In this document: one piece after another, positions 47,564-56,741 of the stretch
How positions within the stretch are numbered: position 1 is the stretch's first letter
Layout of the letters: every line of letters begins with the position of its first letter
Assembly (NCBI GenBank): GCA_963795715.1
Contig: CAWCIY010000002.1
Coordinates: 496,001-560,000 of the forward strand
Direction of reading: 5' to 3'
DNA from: JAFEDN01 sp963795715
GTDB lineage: Bacteria > Pseudomonadota > Gammaproteobacteria > Coxiellales > Coxiellaceae
Length of the DNA: 64,000 nucleotides
Notes under the pieces: generated by a model
Told to the model about the DNA's origin: nothing
The model's database searches: none
Seen by the model: only the letters and a program-made list of their open reading frames with translations
Program-made: the position numbers and the translations under genes

Positions 47564-48504
47564 CTAATTTATCCATTGCTGCTTGAATATGAGAACATTT
47601 TGGTGACTGTAACGTTCCACCATTTTTAAAGTCTTATGCCCGGAAATACGCTTGACTGTTGGTAAATCAATACCTGCCTGAACTAAATGGGTAATAGCCG
47701 TATGGCGTAGGGTATGCCGCACGATCTCTTTGGGGTCAAGCCCTGCCGCCTTAACGACTCTACGAAATGTCTTTTCAATGCTGACAGTATGCCTGGTTTT
47801 TGATTTTTCAGCCGGAAATAACCATTCTTGTCCAGGCTTTGCTGATTGCATATAATGCCTTAAAATATCGGCTAAATGAGTCGTTATGGGTTGCTGTCTC
47901 ATACCCGCTTTAGCCTGGGGAATAAAAATAATTTTTCTTTAAATCAATATGTTCCAGGCGGGTACGTAAAATTTCCATACGTCTCATCTGCTTTAGAAAA
48001 AAGATGAGATAAAGTGGCCAAATCACGGTTAATAGTGCTGTTTTTAAAATTTTTTTCAGAACGAGATTTTTTATAACACTCAATTTCTGAGGTGCTGATT
48101 TGATCTAACGGTTTTCCAGCAAAAAATGGGATTAAATTTCTCTTGAGTTCCCCTTCTTTCCGATGATAATTTTTCCCTCCTTCTTCTCTCTGTTTTTGTA
48201 AATATTTTTCTGCGGCTTCTCTAAAACTTAAAACTAGCTTGCGACCCTTGGATAAATGTAACCTACCCTGCCTCGCTTCTGTGCGCAGTTTAGCAATAAG
48301 CTCTTCCGCCTCCAAACGAGTCACACCTTCGGATTCTTTACCCAATACTCGATGAATACGGCGACCATCAACCATCACGCTAATGGTGTATCTGCCGTCA
48401 CCATTAAGTAATTTTTCAAAGTCAATACCGTGTTCGGACATTTTTTTGCCCGGTAATAATGCTCGTTGCTTTGCGCGAGTTAATCTAGTAAATTTTACTG
48501 TCAT
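47564..48504 (-). pseudogene. Tyrosine integrase with internal loss
   Basis: The N-terminal part (47944-48504) has the arm-binding and core-binding domains (Tyr-Leu-Gln-Lys-Gln-Arg, Lys-Pro-Leu-Asp-Gln-Ile-Ser). The C-terminal part (47564-47902) has His-Thr-Leu-Arg-His, Gly-His-Lys and the nucleophile Tyr in Glu-Arg-Tyr-Ser-His. The segment between them that should hold the first catalytic Arg is missing and the frame is broken, so it is inactive. It overlaps the upstream gene by 4 bases. Confidence 0.8.
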
Positions 48505-49157
48505 AAATCATTGTCCTCCACTGCTTTGATTAAATAGGGATAGTAATCCGGTTGATCAACTAATTGTCCATTACCTAATTTTAGGTTTTTAAAGACTTCT
48601 TCAGATTGCCTCTCCTCTAGTATGTCGCGGAATAACAACCAATGCTCACGTACCCGCTCACGGATAAGCCCACTATAGTCAATTAATGGCCACCATCGCT
48701 GACCAAGGACCTCCCCCTTTTTACTTTCAAGATTGATTTTAAAATGTTTCCAAAAGTAGGGAGTTTCTTTAATCAGTTTCCACACCTGAGTTTCCTGGGG
48801 TGTAAGAAGATGAGGAGTGAATAAGGCTAGCGCCACAAAACGTTCTATTTCATCCGCTGACCACAAACGATTACTGGCTTCTACTAAACTAACATTTTCC
48901 AGCGGATACTCAGAAAATAAATAATGATTCGTCTGCGCTTCCTCAGATAACATTATAGGTAATAAATAAGACTGCCCCGCCATCTCAACTAAATGTTCAA
49001 TTAGGCCGGACAGTGTTCGGCGTTGATGTCGCGCCATTAATTCCGCCATAAAGCGCAAACGCGGGCTAAGACGAGTGTGTATAATCTCAGATCTATTCAC
49101 TGTGCCGCGAGTCGTGCGCTTTTTTCTATTCTTTTTATCTTGTGTAAACTCAGACAA
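48501..49157 (-). CDS. Hypothetical protein with ribbon-helix-helix-like N-terminus
   Basis: A 218-residue soluble protein. Residues ~20-60 are basic with Arg-Leu-Ser-Pro-Arg-Leu-Arg-Phe-Met-Ala-Glu-Leu and may form a ribbon-helix-helix. The rest has many Trp and acidic residues and is unrecognised. Coupled to the integrase (4-base overlap) and downstream of an excisionase-like gene, so it belongs to a small integrative element; a regulatory or replication role is possible. Confidence 0.6.
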   Translation of the reverse strand: MSEFTQDKKNRKKRTTRGTVNRSEIIHTRLSPRLRFMAELMARHQRRTLSGLIEHLVEMAGQSYLLPIMLSEEAQTNHYLFSEYPLENVSLVEASNRLWSADEIERFVALALFTPHLLTPQETQVWKLIKETPYFWKHFKINLESKKGEVLGQRWWPLIDYSGLIRERVREHWLLFRDILEERQSEEVFKNLKLGNGQLVDQPDYYPYLIKAVEDNDL

Positions 49158-49240
49158 ACCAATCTCTTAAATGTAATATTTTAAATCACATTTTAATCTT
49201 GAATCTCTCCTGTAGTCAATTATTTATTATCTGGATTAAT

Positions 49241-49519
49241 TTATCTACAATTACTACTTTCGGAAATAGAAGACGAAGAGGATCTCAATCCTTGTGCTGT
49301 CGTTGTTAACCGGCCTCCTGCATTCAACCAGGCGTCTAAATCTTCTTTAAAATAAAAAATACGTCCACGCTTTATGAAGCTAGGGCCTTTTCCATTCATA
49401 CGTAAGGTAGCCAAAGTTTTTTCAGATAATCCTAAATAACGAGAGGCATTTTTTCCATCGAGTCTTCCGTCTGGAAATATCTCAATGATACGTGATTCTA
49501 AAAGTTCAGTTTTAAACAT
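49241..49519 (-). CDS. Excisionase/AlpA-like helix-turn-helix protein
   Basis: A 92-residue DNA-binding protein: Ala-Ser-Arg-Tyr-Leu-Gly-Leu-Ser-Glu-Lys-Thr-Leu, Gly-Lys-Gly-Pro-x-Phe-x-Lys-Arg-Gly, and Tyr-Phe-Lys-Glu-Asp-Leu-Asp-Ala-Trp-Leu form the MerR-like HTH_17 fold of excisionases. It would direct excision with the adjacent, now broken integrase. The tail is Ser-rich. ATG 49519 has AAGGAG. Confidence 0.75.
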   Translation of the reverse strand: MFKTELLESRIIEIFPDGRLDGKNASRYLGLSEKTLATLRMNGKGPSFIKRGRIFYFKEDLDAWLNAGGRLTTTAQGLRSSSSSISESSNCR

Positions 49520-49796
49520 ATAGTCTCCTTATTTTAAGTTACTGGATGAATAGCATTAACAATGAACCAAACATCTTCACTTATATTTTCTTATGGAAAG
49601 ATATAATAACTGATACTTTTATCTTAATTTCACTGTGTTTTTTAAAATATTTATTTTTATTAATATTTTTAACTTAATAATTTTTATGGCAAAAAAATTA
49701 CCACTATAGCAAATGAGTTAAATTAAACTAAAGATATAAAGATTAGATGAGCATTTTATAGACAAGCTTTATATTGATTTTATATAAGCTACAGAA

Positions 49797-50222
49797 TCAC
49801 TTTCCATAAATCCAGTAGTGTGTACAATAAATTAAATAGTGAAGCCCAAACAGTAAAATTAACAAAACCACAACATATATGGAGATCATATAAACACAAC
49901 AAATTATCCATTCAAATCGAGAAGCTTGTAACTTGAAATCATATTGACCAAACACTTTGCTATATAAACCATTTTTGCGTTTTAGTCCTATTGGTGAAGA
50001 AATTCCTACTGCGTACCAATAACATCTACTAGTTGGTAATCTATCGTAACGAAGGCTAAGAATGTCACCGAATTCTTTATCGAATTTGGGCATTACTATG
50101 ATTCTAATTAATAGCATACTGAAAAAATTTGTAATCATAAACAAAAATATCAAACCAAAAAGAAATAAATCTATACTAACTGCAATTGAACTGGGATCTG
50201 GATTATAAGACGGAAAAATCAT
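49797..50222 (-). CDS. Membrane immunity protein candidate
   Basis: A 141-residue protein with hydrophobic helices at ~13-45 and ~105-137, so both ends span the inner membrane. It starts 20 bases inside the upstream toxin-like gene. Two-helix membrane proteins of this size are the usual immunity partners of pore-forming or membrane-active effectors. No family recognised. Confidence 0.55.
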   Translation of the reverse strand: MIFPSYNPDPSSIAVSIDLFLFGLIFLFMITNFFSMLLIRIIVMPKFDKEFGDILSLRYDRLPTSRCYWYAVGISSPIGLKRKNGLYSKVFGQYDFKLQASRFEWIICCVYMISIYVVVLLILLFGLHYLIYCTHYWIYGK

Positions 50223-51315
50223 GTATTTTTTCCTTTACCCAATTGTATCCCTTGTTACCACCCCATTCTCCTGCATAACCAAAGCCAAGAGTTAAGGCTC
50301 CTCCTACCAAAATAATTACCCAACCCTCCGGCCCCAAGCACAATAACTCGACCACAGGCTCGGCTAAGTCTTCACCAATATTGCCTGAGATAAACTTTGA
50401 AGTCTCTTCAATCAATTTTTTTAACCAATCTCCATGTTCTTGATAGGTACTCCATACCTCCTTAGCCGATATTGAAATATTAAAACCAATAAAACCTCGG
50501 CCTAGCCTTGTAGCCCATCGGGACCTTCGGGTAATTGCTTTAAATGCTGCGATATCAACTACACTGGAATGGGGAACGCCTGTTTTCCAACGCAGCAGCC
50601 ATTTCTCGCGGTTATTCACAAATTCCAGTTTGCGCATTCCTGTACGAGAAGCCCGTATTTCTTTTAAAGAATGTGCAAATTTTTCCTTTAATTCACGATG
50701 TGCTGCGATATAAGCTTCTTTGGCGGCAGTTTTCAACCCTCTTTCTGCCATTATATAGGCCTTTAACTTTTCCTCTACTTCCAGCATGGCAGTGCTCAAT
50801 TTTTTAGCATTTTTCCTTACATAATCCGCTACCTGTTCTGCTCCAGTCAACACCGCATCTTCTGCAGTGATTTTTGGACGATTCTCTGCCTCTATTTCCT
50901 GCAGCAGTAAAGCCACACTGCCGGCGGTCTCTAAATCATGTTCCTGAACTAATGAAGCCACTATCTCACGGTTAGAAAAATATTTCCGGTTCGGAGCCCG
51001 CGCCGCCTCTAACCAGTGTTCTTTGTTCATCAGCCATCTTTGTGTGCGAATATTAGGAAATTTACTGACTTGAGTTTGATATTCTTTCATATCCCGTGTG
51101 GTTGGCAGGCAAATACAACTGTGCGGCGGCATCGGAATACGACTGGATTGGGAAAAAGCCGGATTCCACAGTTGGTTAAAACTATTTATTAACCGCATTA
51201 CTTTTAAATACTCCCCTACCTCTTCCGGTTTTTGGCTGGGGGAGAATTTTTTTGCCACATCTTGTAGTGATTCCAATTGTGTCATGTATACGCAAGCATA
51301 CCGGCCCCAGTCCAT
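50203..51315 (-). CDS. Putative type VI cargo effector, membrane-active C-terminus
   Basis: A 370-residue protein directly after an Hcp gene. The N-terminus (to ~75) is LysM-like (Leu-x-Asp-Val-Ala-Lys-Lys-Phe, Trp-Asn-Pro, Pro-Pro-His-Ser). The middle is a long charged helix. The last ~50 residues contain a Gly-rich hydrophobic hairpin (Gly-Trp-Val-Ile-Ile-Leu-Val-Gly-Gly-Ala), as in colicin-like pore formers. ATG 51315 has AAGGAG. The neighbour order Hcp-effector-membrane protein suggests toxin and immunity; the activity is inferred. Confidence 0.55.
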   Translation of the reverse strand: MDWGRYACVYMTQLESLQDVAKKFSPSQKPEEVGEYLKVMRLINSFNQLWNPAFSQSSRIPMPPHSCICLPTTRDMKEYQTQVSKFPNIRTQRWLMNKEHWLEAARAPNRKYFSNREIVASLVQEHDLETAGSVALLLQEIEAENRPKITAEDAVLTGAEQVADYVRKNAKKLSTAMLEVEEKLKAYIMAERGLKTAAKEAYIAAHRELKEKFAHSLKEIRASRTGMRKLEFVNNREKWLLRWKTGVPHSSVVDIAAFKAITRRSRWATRLGRGFIGFNISISAKEVWSTYQEHGDWLKKLIEETSKFISGNIGEDLAEPVVELLCLGPEGWVIILVGGALTLGFGYAGEWGGNKGYNWVKEKIHDFSVL

Positions 51316-51333
51316 AAAAATGCTCCTTTGAGA

Positions 51334-51820
51334 TTAGATTTTAACGCCTTGAGCCACATTAAACCCTACACGTACGGGCGATTGTGCCACATTATCGGCA
51401 GAACGGGGCGTATAAGTCATTTCCAAGGAATCATAGCCTAATGATATATGCTCTATGGGACCAGCACTGCCGCCGTCATATTCCTGATTGAAAAAACTTA
51501 TAAAGACATTTTTTAATGTGTAACTTAAATAAGTCAATGGCGGATTGCCCGCGGTAACAAAATGAATATCTACTTGTGGAATGGCTTGTTCACTCGTTGC
51601 AGCGTTAAACCAAAAAGCAGAACTACTGTCGGAAAGCTTTTGCAGCCACACCAAACCGCAATTGGGGCCACCTTGGACAACGATCATACATCCGCCCCGT
51701 ACGTTGTTCTACTGCTTGATACACCCCGCTCAGGGAGAATCTGAGCAGGCTCACCCAACCTTGATAATTTTGTGCAGAAACATTGCCATTCGCGCCTGGG
51801 GCTTTTAGGTATATAGACAT
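51334..51820 (-). pseudogene. hcp: Hcp-family gene with one frameshift
   Basis: Starts at ATG 51820 (AAGGAG) with Met-Ser-Ile-Tyr-Leu-Lys-Ala-Pro-Gly and Tyr-Gln-Gly-Trp-Val. It shifts frame near 51695 at GGGGCGG and continues as Gly-Gly-Pro-Asn-Cys-Gly ... Pro-Gln-Val-Asp-Ile-His to 51334. Joined length is ~160 residues, normal for Hcp (T6SS tube protein). If the single-base shift is real, its downstream cargo gene has lost its carrier. Confidence 0.75.
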
Positions 51821-51933
51821 TTTAATCTCCTTGAAAACTGAATCCTAATGTTTTTTGTATTTTAAATGAAAGATAGTGAAGAATGCAATAGTTTTTAATT
51901 TAAAAATTTGCACCAAAAAATATAGTTTATTTC

Positions 51934-52165
51934 TTACCCACAATAATTTTTAGTGATTTGAATTCGGCTATGACCCAATTCTTCCGTTAAAATCATTCGC
52001 GCCAGAGTATCTTGACGGCGCTGCTCATAATTAAAGGTCTTGGGATCAGGGCCTCCGGCAATCGGAGCACCCAACCAGTCAGTTCTTTATAACGTTGCTG
52101 GGCATAGGCATGGCGCAAACCATGAGAACGAATCCCTGAATGACGCAATTGCTGATCGTAAACAT
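51934..52165 (-). pseudogene. Tyrosine integrase C-terminal fragment (Integrase_1 type)
   Basis: On the minus strand one frame reads Gly-Leu-Arg-His-Ala-Tyr-Ala-Gln (His-x-x-x-Arg-box region) up to Glu-Leu-Thr-Gly-Trp. After a shift it reads Gly-Gly-Pro-Asp-Pro-Lys ... Glu-Glu-Leu-Gly-His-Ser-Arg-Ile-Gln-Ile-Thr. The ending Asn-Tyr-Cys-Gly-stop matches the nucleophile region. Only the last ~75 residues remain. Confidence 0.6.
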
Positions 52166-52171
52166 AACGCT

Positions 52172-52739
52172 AGCTGGTGTCAGAGGCGACAAAAAATTTA
52201 AAAAACATCATTAATTCTGACTGTTATCATTAAAAAAATTGTCGTGTCTGACACGAACAGCTTTTAAAATATTATCTATCTTGCCTGACAAACCTGATAG
52301 CGGCGTCAAATCCGTATATTTCGATTTAATCTTAAATACAATCAATGAATTAAAATTTGAAATGTACGGGTAAAATTTGCACTATTCAAAGACTTTGCAT
52401 AGAATTTTTATTGTTTAAGAATTACACGTATATTTCCTGGATTAATTTCATTATTTCTCAAATAATTACTATAAAATATGTGGATGTGACACAGTATCTC
52501 AGTATCCGCAAACCGACTACGCTTTACCGCGTGAATCCGTTGGCGTTGCCTTCTGCTTCAGCAGCAGGATAAAAGATAATAAAAAATAATGACTCGACAT
52601 TTTTTCGTTGAATTTAAGCTAAACTCGCGATTATTTTATATTCCCGCCACAAGCAACCGGGCTAATGAAGGAGATGGTCTTTATCCTGCCGTTAATTCGT
52701 CATTTTGACGTTCCACGATTTTGACTCAGACATTCCGGT
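52172..52739. other. Non-coding, AT-rich debris
   Basis: No supported gene. A CGTGTC/GACACG palindrome lies at about 52240-52262. The last ~100 bases may be the leader of the reverse-transcriptase fragment that follows. Confidence 0.4.
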
Positions 52740-53315
52740 AGTTTACAGTCAGCCTTTAGTAGAAGCCCGCTGTCCCCATTTTTAGCAGGTCTTTATCTCA
52801 CGCGGCTAGACCAAGCCTTTGACCATCATCCCGGTGTTTTTTACCTCAGATATATGGACGACATCGTCATTTTGGCGCAAACCAAAAGCCAATTTGTCGC
52901 CGCGCGGAAAAAATTATTTCGCATTTTGCGGCAACTTAAGCTCAAATTGTCCGACGCTAAAACTCGTATGGGTAAACTGCACAAAGGCTACCATTTTCTC
53001 GGTGTCCAATTTCAGGTTCAACCGGCAGCGTCACAAAACCTGCCGGAGGAAACCCCAGTCATGTCAGCTACGATTCATAGCAGATCGTGCCGACGCGCCC
53101 TGGAGCGAGTACGCGCTATGAACAGTGCTGTCATTTATTATCATCCAGCCGATATTCAGCGATACTTGCGCCGTTGGGCACATTGGTGGGCGTGCACAAT
53201 GGTTCCAATGACCGTCAACAATCTACTCCAGGCTTGGTGCAATCTCACCAGCGTTTTTGAACCCGCGTTGATTTGGGTTGCACCTGCAATTTATCGCGAC
53301 CCAAATTGGGTCTGA
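52740..53315 (+). pseudogene. Reverse transcriptase fragment
   Basis: In frame from about 52740: Ser-Pro-Leu-Ser-Pro-Phe-Leu-Ala-Gly-Leu-Tyr-Leu (RT motif 4), then Arg-Tyr-Met-Asp-Asp-Ile-Val-Ile-Leu (catalytic YMDD, motif 5), Lys-Thr-Arg-Met-Gly (motif 6 region) and Gly-Tyr-His-Phe-Leu-Gly-Val (motif 7). A C-terminal region with Tyr-His-Pro-Ala-Asp-Ile-Gln-Arg-Tyr follows. Fingers motifs 1-3 are missing and no start codon is seen, so it is a 5'-truncated remnant. The lineage looks group II-related. Its 3' end overlaps the kinase gene by 25 bases. Confidence 0.7.
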
Positions 53316-55648
53316 TTGGTAACGGACAATAATTGGGACTTCAGCAACTCCATCTGCTGCGTGCGCGTCTTCCACAAGGATTGGAGAGCTTTGAGGTCTG
53401 TCGAGACCGCCGGAGGCAAACCCCGGGCCCCGCCCGTCACAAAACAACCACCCAAGTTCCGCACATACTTATATCTTATAAAAGCATAAGTAAGTCCCAG
53501 GCCATCTTTAGAAGATGAGGGAGTAAACCAAGAAACCTTAACATATTTATATTGTGCATTATCCCATGTTTCTAATTCACGAGTGCGCACTAACTTCGAC
53601 TCCCATTCTGACGGGCAGGGTTCAAACGGCCTATCCTCACGGCAATATTCATTCACCACATGCGCCGGTAATAACTTTTGTTCCCCTCCCACTTTCTTAC
53701 ACCACTGATCCACCGCTCGCTGGTCATAGTTCCATTTCGCAGCATTATCCACATACGTTTGCAGTGCTCCGGTCAAGCCTTGCAAATTAAAATGCTTACC
53801 ATACGCCGTGCTTTTGGTTTCGAGTTCTTGCCACTGTTGCGCTTGTGCTTCTTGCGGCAAGTATTTCTGAATCATCTTCCACATGTGCCAGTCCATCGCC
53901 CATAACGCATATTGAAATGCGGTAATCGGATTAAATTCACGGCCTGATAAATCTCTCACCGTTCCCGTGTGCAGCAGTAAATTTCTATCTGTTTGTATTA
54001 ACGCTTCGGCTTTATCTTGCTCGCCTTCGGCCACATATTGCAGTAATTGCTGCAATTGGCTCAAAGATTTTTGATCTAACGGCTTTAGCGTGGGCTTCGG
54101 CGGCGGCATCAAGGTTTGTGAACTTCCCGATAACGACGGCAATGGTGTGAGTTTCTTCAATTCCTGCTCTTTCTTCGGCGGTGTCAACGGTAGTTTATCT
54201 TTGGGTTCCAACGGCTGCCGCTGAATTTCTTTGACTTCTTCTGCTCGACGGCGGTCCAGTTCTGCCTGCTGGCGGGCATGATCTTCCAGTTTTTTTTCTG
54301 CTTGTAAACGCCGTTTTTCTTCTTCCGCTTTTTCTAATTTCAACCGCATCACTTCGCCCAACAACTTTTTCATTTCGGCGTCCTCAGTTGCGCCTGTCGA
54401 TACGGACTTTGGCGACTGCGGTGATTCAGGGAGGCCAGACGACCGGGGTTGCAATTTTTGCTCGGACTGAACCAGTGGCTGTGCCGGAAGGTTCAAGGGA
54501 TCTGAAAAAGTGACCAGTGATTTGCCTTCAAAGTCATCCACCGGTAGCGGGGCGCTACGGCTGGAAGTCGAGGACGATGCGCTGCTGCTCATCGACGCAG
54601 AAGAACTACTAGAATGAGAGGAAGTCTGGGTTTTCGTGCGCTCCGCCTGCCATAACGTATCCAATCGTTTCGCTACCGCAGCCGCGGAGGGGCGTTTGCC
54701 AGGGTCTTTATCCCAACCCTCCAATATCAGTGCTTTATATTCCTCCGGCGTTCCCTCGGGTATCGTTTCCTGCTCACCCGACATAATCCATTGGATCGCC
54801 ACTTCCTGGCTGGCGGCGTCGGCAAACGGAATTTGACGGGTAATGAGTTCCCAAAAAATCATCATCAGCGCGTAGATATCCGAAGCGGTCGTTGCTTTGG
54901 CGCCCCGCTTAAACAGTTCCGGCGACAACCACCGGGGAGTCCCTTTCAGACCGCCCGCCGTCGTGCTCGTTGAACTCAGCTTGAGCGTGGATAAGCCAAA
55001 GTCGGCTAATTTAGCCCGGTAGTTCATATCCAACAGCACATTCAGGCTTTTTAAATCCCGGTGCAAAATACTCCGTTGGTGTAAATGATGTAAGCCAATG
55101 GTCATATCCAGACTGATGCGATAGCGCATCGGCCAGGTCAGCTCCTGACTGCTTTTGAGCAGGTGAAATAAATCCCCGCCGGGCAGATATTCCATCACCA
55201 GTGAATAGTGGGGCTTTCCTAACACAATCCCCCGTAATTGCACTAAGTGTTTGGATTGAGCACCGGCGGTCGCCATGATTTTGGCTTCCTTGAGGATCTC
55301 CTGTTGAGTTTGCTCACTGAAATCCTGAGCCATATATTGCTTGATGGCGACGTCTTCAAACTGCCATACGCCCTTAGATACTTTGCCATAAGCACCCCGG
55401 CCTAGCTCATCACCAACAGTGAGGTCTTCAAAGCGGATGGTAAAATTCAGCAAGACCTCGCCGGGTTGACTCACTCGCACGGATTCTCTTTTGGGTACAG
55501 ACCCGGACGATGGATCGCGCAATTTGGCCTCCGCCTGGTGTGGTTGTGAGAAGGGCAAAGCAGTCATTAACGAACTGTCTTGTAAAAAGGGCTGGGAGGA
55601 TGGTTTTTTTTGACCTGTTGATGGGTCGGTGTTTTGAGGATTTTGCAT
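53291..55648 (-). CDS. Tyrosine-kinase-like eukaryotic-type protein kinase
   Basis: A 785-residue protein. Kinase domain ~72-335: Gly-rich loop Gly83-Arg-Gly-Ala-Tyr-Gly, Lys103 in Val-Ala-Ile-Lys, His196-Arg-Asp, Asp216-Phe-Gly, and Thr-Pro-Arg-Trp-Leu-Ser-Pro-Glu. The sequence style is that of eukaryotic TKL kinases. Then come a poly-Ser linker, a charged coiled-coil (~425-475), and a C-terminal domain with Phe-Gln-Tyr-Ala-Leu-Trp-Ala-Met-Asp-Trp-His-Met-Trp, a pattern I associate with Legionellales effector-like proteins. Likely phosphorylates host proteins if secreted. The C-terminus may be altered by the adjoining RT remnant. Confidence 0.85.
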   Translation of the reverse strand: MQNPQNTDPSTGQKKPSSQPFLQDSSLMTALPFSQPHQAEAKLRDPSSGSVPKRESVRVSQPGEVLLNFTIRFEDLTVGDELGRGAYGKVSKGVWQFEDVAIKQYMAQDFSEQTQQEILKEAKIMATAGAQSKHLVQLRGIVLGKPHYSLVMEYLPGGDLFHLLKSSQELTWPMRYRISLDMTIGLHHLHQRSILHRDLKSLNVLLDMNYRAKLADFGLSTLKLSSTSTTAGGLKGTPRWLSPELFKRGAKATTASDIYALMMIFWELITRQIPFADAASQEVAIQWIMSGEQETIPEGTPEEYKALILEGWDKDPGKRPSAAAVAKRLDTLWQAERTKTQTSSHSSSSSASMSSSASSSTSSRSAPLPVDDFEGKSLVTFSDPLNLPAQPLVQSEQKLQPRSSGLPESPQSPKSVSTGATEDAEMKKLLGEVMRLKLEKAEEEKRRLQAEKKLEDHARQQAELDRRRAEEVKEIQRQPLEPKDKLPLTPPKKEQELKKLTPLPSLSGSSQTLMPPPKPTLKPLDQKSLSQLQQLLQYVAEGEQDKAEALIQTDRNLLLHTGTVRDLSGREFNPITAFQYALWAMDWHMWKMIQKYLPQEAQAQQWQELETKSTAYGKHFNLQGLTGALQTYVDNAAKWNYDQRAVDQWCKKVGGEQKLLPAHVVNEYCREDRPFEPCPSEWESKLVRTRELETWDNAQYKYVKVSWFTPSSSKDGLGLTYAFIRYKYVRNLGGCFVTGGARGLPPAVSTDLKALQSLWKTRTQQMELLKSQLLSVTNQTQFGSR

Positions 55649-55767
55649 GGTTCAGATTCTCCATAATCTAATAATTTCTGATTCTATTCTGCTGATAGCC
55701 TTCGTGGGACTTAGCTATTATCATTAAATCTCATACACTTCGCAAGCCAAACCAAAATAGCTTTATT

Positions 55768-55995
55768 TTATCTATGATTGATCTCTGCATCTGTGCCTTT
55801 ACACTTTTTGTATCGCCTGCGAAAACACAGTCTTTTTTGCTCGAGTTCCCTGCGATCCAACCCTCTCGGTAATCCATTAATGACGACTAAAGACAGGTGC
55901 GGCAACAGTCTGTGATCAAAGGTGGTTAGCATTATTTCCGGGTATTCCGCCATCGCCTGAGAGGGACTGATAATCCGCGATACTTTCTTTTCCAT
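55768..55995 (-). CDS. Small basic protein of unknown function
   Basis: A 75-residue basic protein; the last ~30 residues are rich in Arg and Lys and could bind nucleic acid. No family recognised. ATG 55995 has AAGGAG 8 bases upstream, better than an upstream start at 56031. Its upstream region carries a 10-bp phased TCTA repeat. Confidence 0.5.
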   Translation of the reverse strand: MEKKVSRIISPSQAMAEYPEIMLTTFDHRLLPHLSLVVINGLPRGLDRRELEQKRLCFRRRYKKCKGTDAEINHR

Positions 55996-56078
55996 AAAAA
56001 AATCTCCTTGAGCAAAATGGCCATGGGTCAAAATGCACTATTTTTCCAGGCCCAATGAACCTTTCCGATTGGAAAAAT

Positions 56079-56140
56079 GTTCTATTGAGTTCTACAATCA
56101 TCTATAAAGTTCTGGAATATTCTATTGGAATCTATGGAAC
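56079..56140. repeat. Six tandem 10-bp TCTA units
   Basis: TCTA (TCTG in one unit) recurs at 56081, 56091, 56101, 56111, 56121 and 56131, exactly once per helical turn. The units are otherwise variable, with TTGAGT/TTGGAA-type fill. Fits an array of protein-binding sites on one DNA face, or curved DNA, 85 bases upstream of the gene at 55995. Confidence 0.7.
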
Positions 56141-56146
56141 ACATTT

Positions 56147-56248
56147 CATTTTTCGAAAATTGACGTAAGTCCCGACGTCAAGCGAATAAAATTTTGTCCT
56201 TCGCTGCAAAGCGCGTAAAAAATTTTACATGCCAATTTTCAAAAAATG
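56147..56248. repeat. 16-bp inverted repeat around a 70-bp spacer
   Basis: CATTTTTCGAAAATTG (56147-56162) matches the complement of 56233-56248 at 15 of 16 positions. Could be ends of a tiny non-autonomous element or a large cruciform. Confidence 0.5.
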
Positions 56249-56346
56249 AGAAATTTGCCAAAAAAGAATATTTCGACTGAGTAAGAATGAACCATTTTAA
56301 GGAGAAAAATGGATGTGGATCGCAGAGTATATTTTTTGTATTAAAA

Positions 56347-56369
56347 ATGATCTGAATCCTTCAGATCAT
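56347..56369. promoter_or_regulatory. Short perfect palindrome
   Basis: ATGATCTGAA and TTCAGATCAT form a 10-bp stem with a 3-base loop. No T-run follows, so an operator is more likely than a terminator. Confidence 0.4.
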
Positions 56370-56401
56370 ACCCTATTTTCCCCGTTTTACTTTTCCTTAC
56401 A

Positions 56402-56527
56402 CACCAGAAAAAGAGAAAAAGAGAAATTGTAGAGATTTTAACCTTTACCTACTCGTCTATTTTGTTTATTTCATACTAATAAAGCGATAAAAAAATAGAC
56501 AAGTTCTCTTTTTCTCTTTTTCTGGTG
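56402..56527. repeat. 24-bp perfect inverted repeat with 78-bp spacer
   Basis: 56402-56425 is the exact reverse complement of 56504-56527; the arms are A/G-rich on one side (CACCAG then GAAAAA repeats). It lies ~215 bases upstream of the helix-turn-helix gene at 56742. Possible element ends or a regulatory cruciform. Confidence 0.65.
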
Positions 56528-56741
56528 GGGTAAAGAATTTAAAACGCGAATCAGATTACGATGGAATGACATCTTTTTAAACAGTGGTTGTTCGAATGGA
56601 TCGGATGATTCTGCTTTAGAAAGCGGATTTTTTGTTTCAATGATGAACTGTTCAGGTATTTTTATCGTCCCACGGCATCGTCCAAAAAAAGCTGAAAAGT
56701 GGTCAAAAAATTCTTTTAGCATAGTCCTTCGGAGGTCAGGG

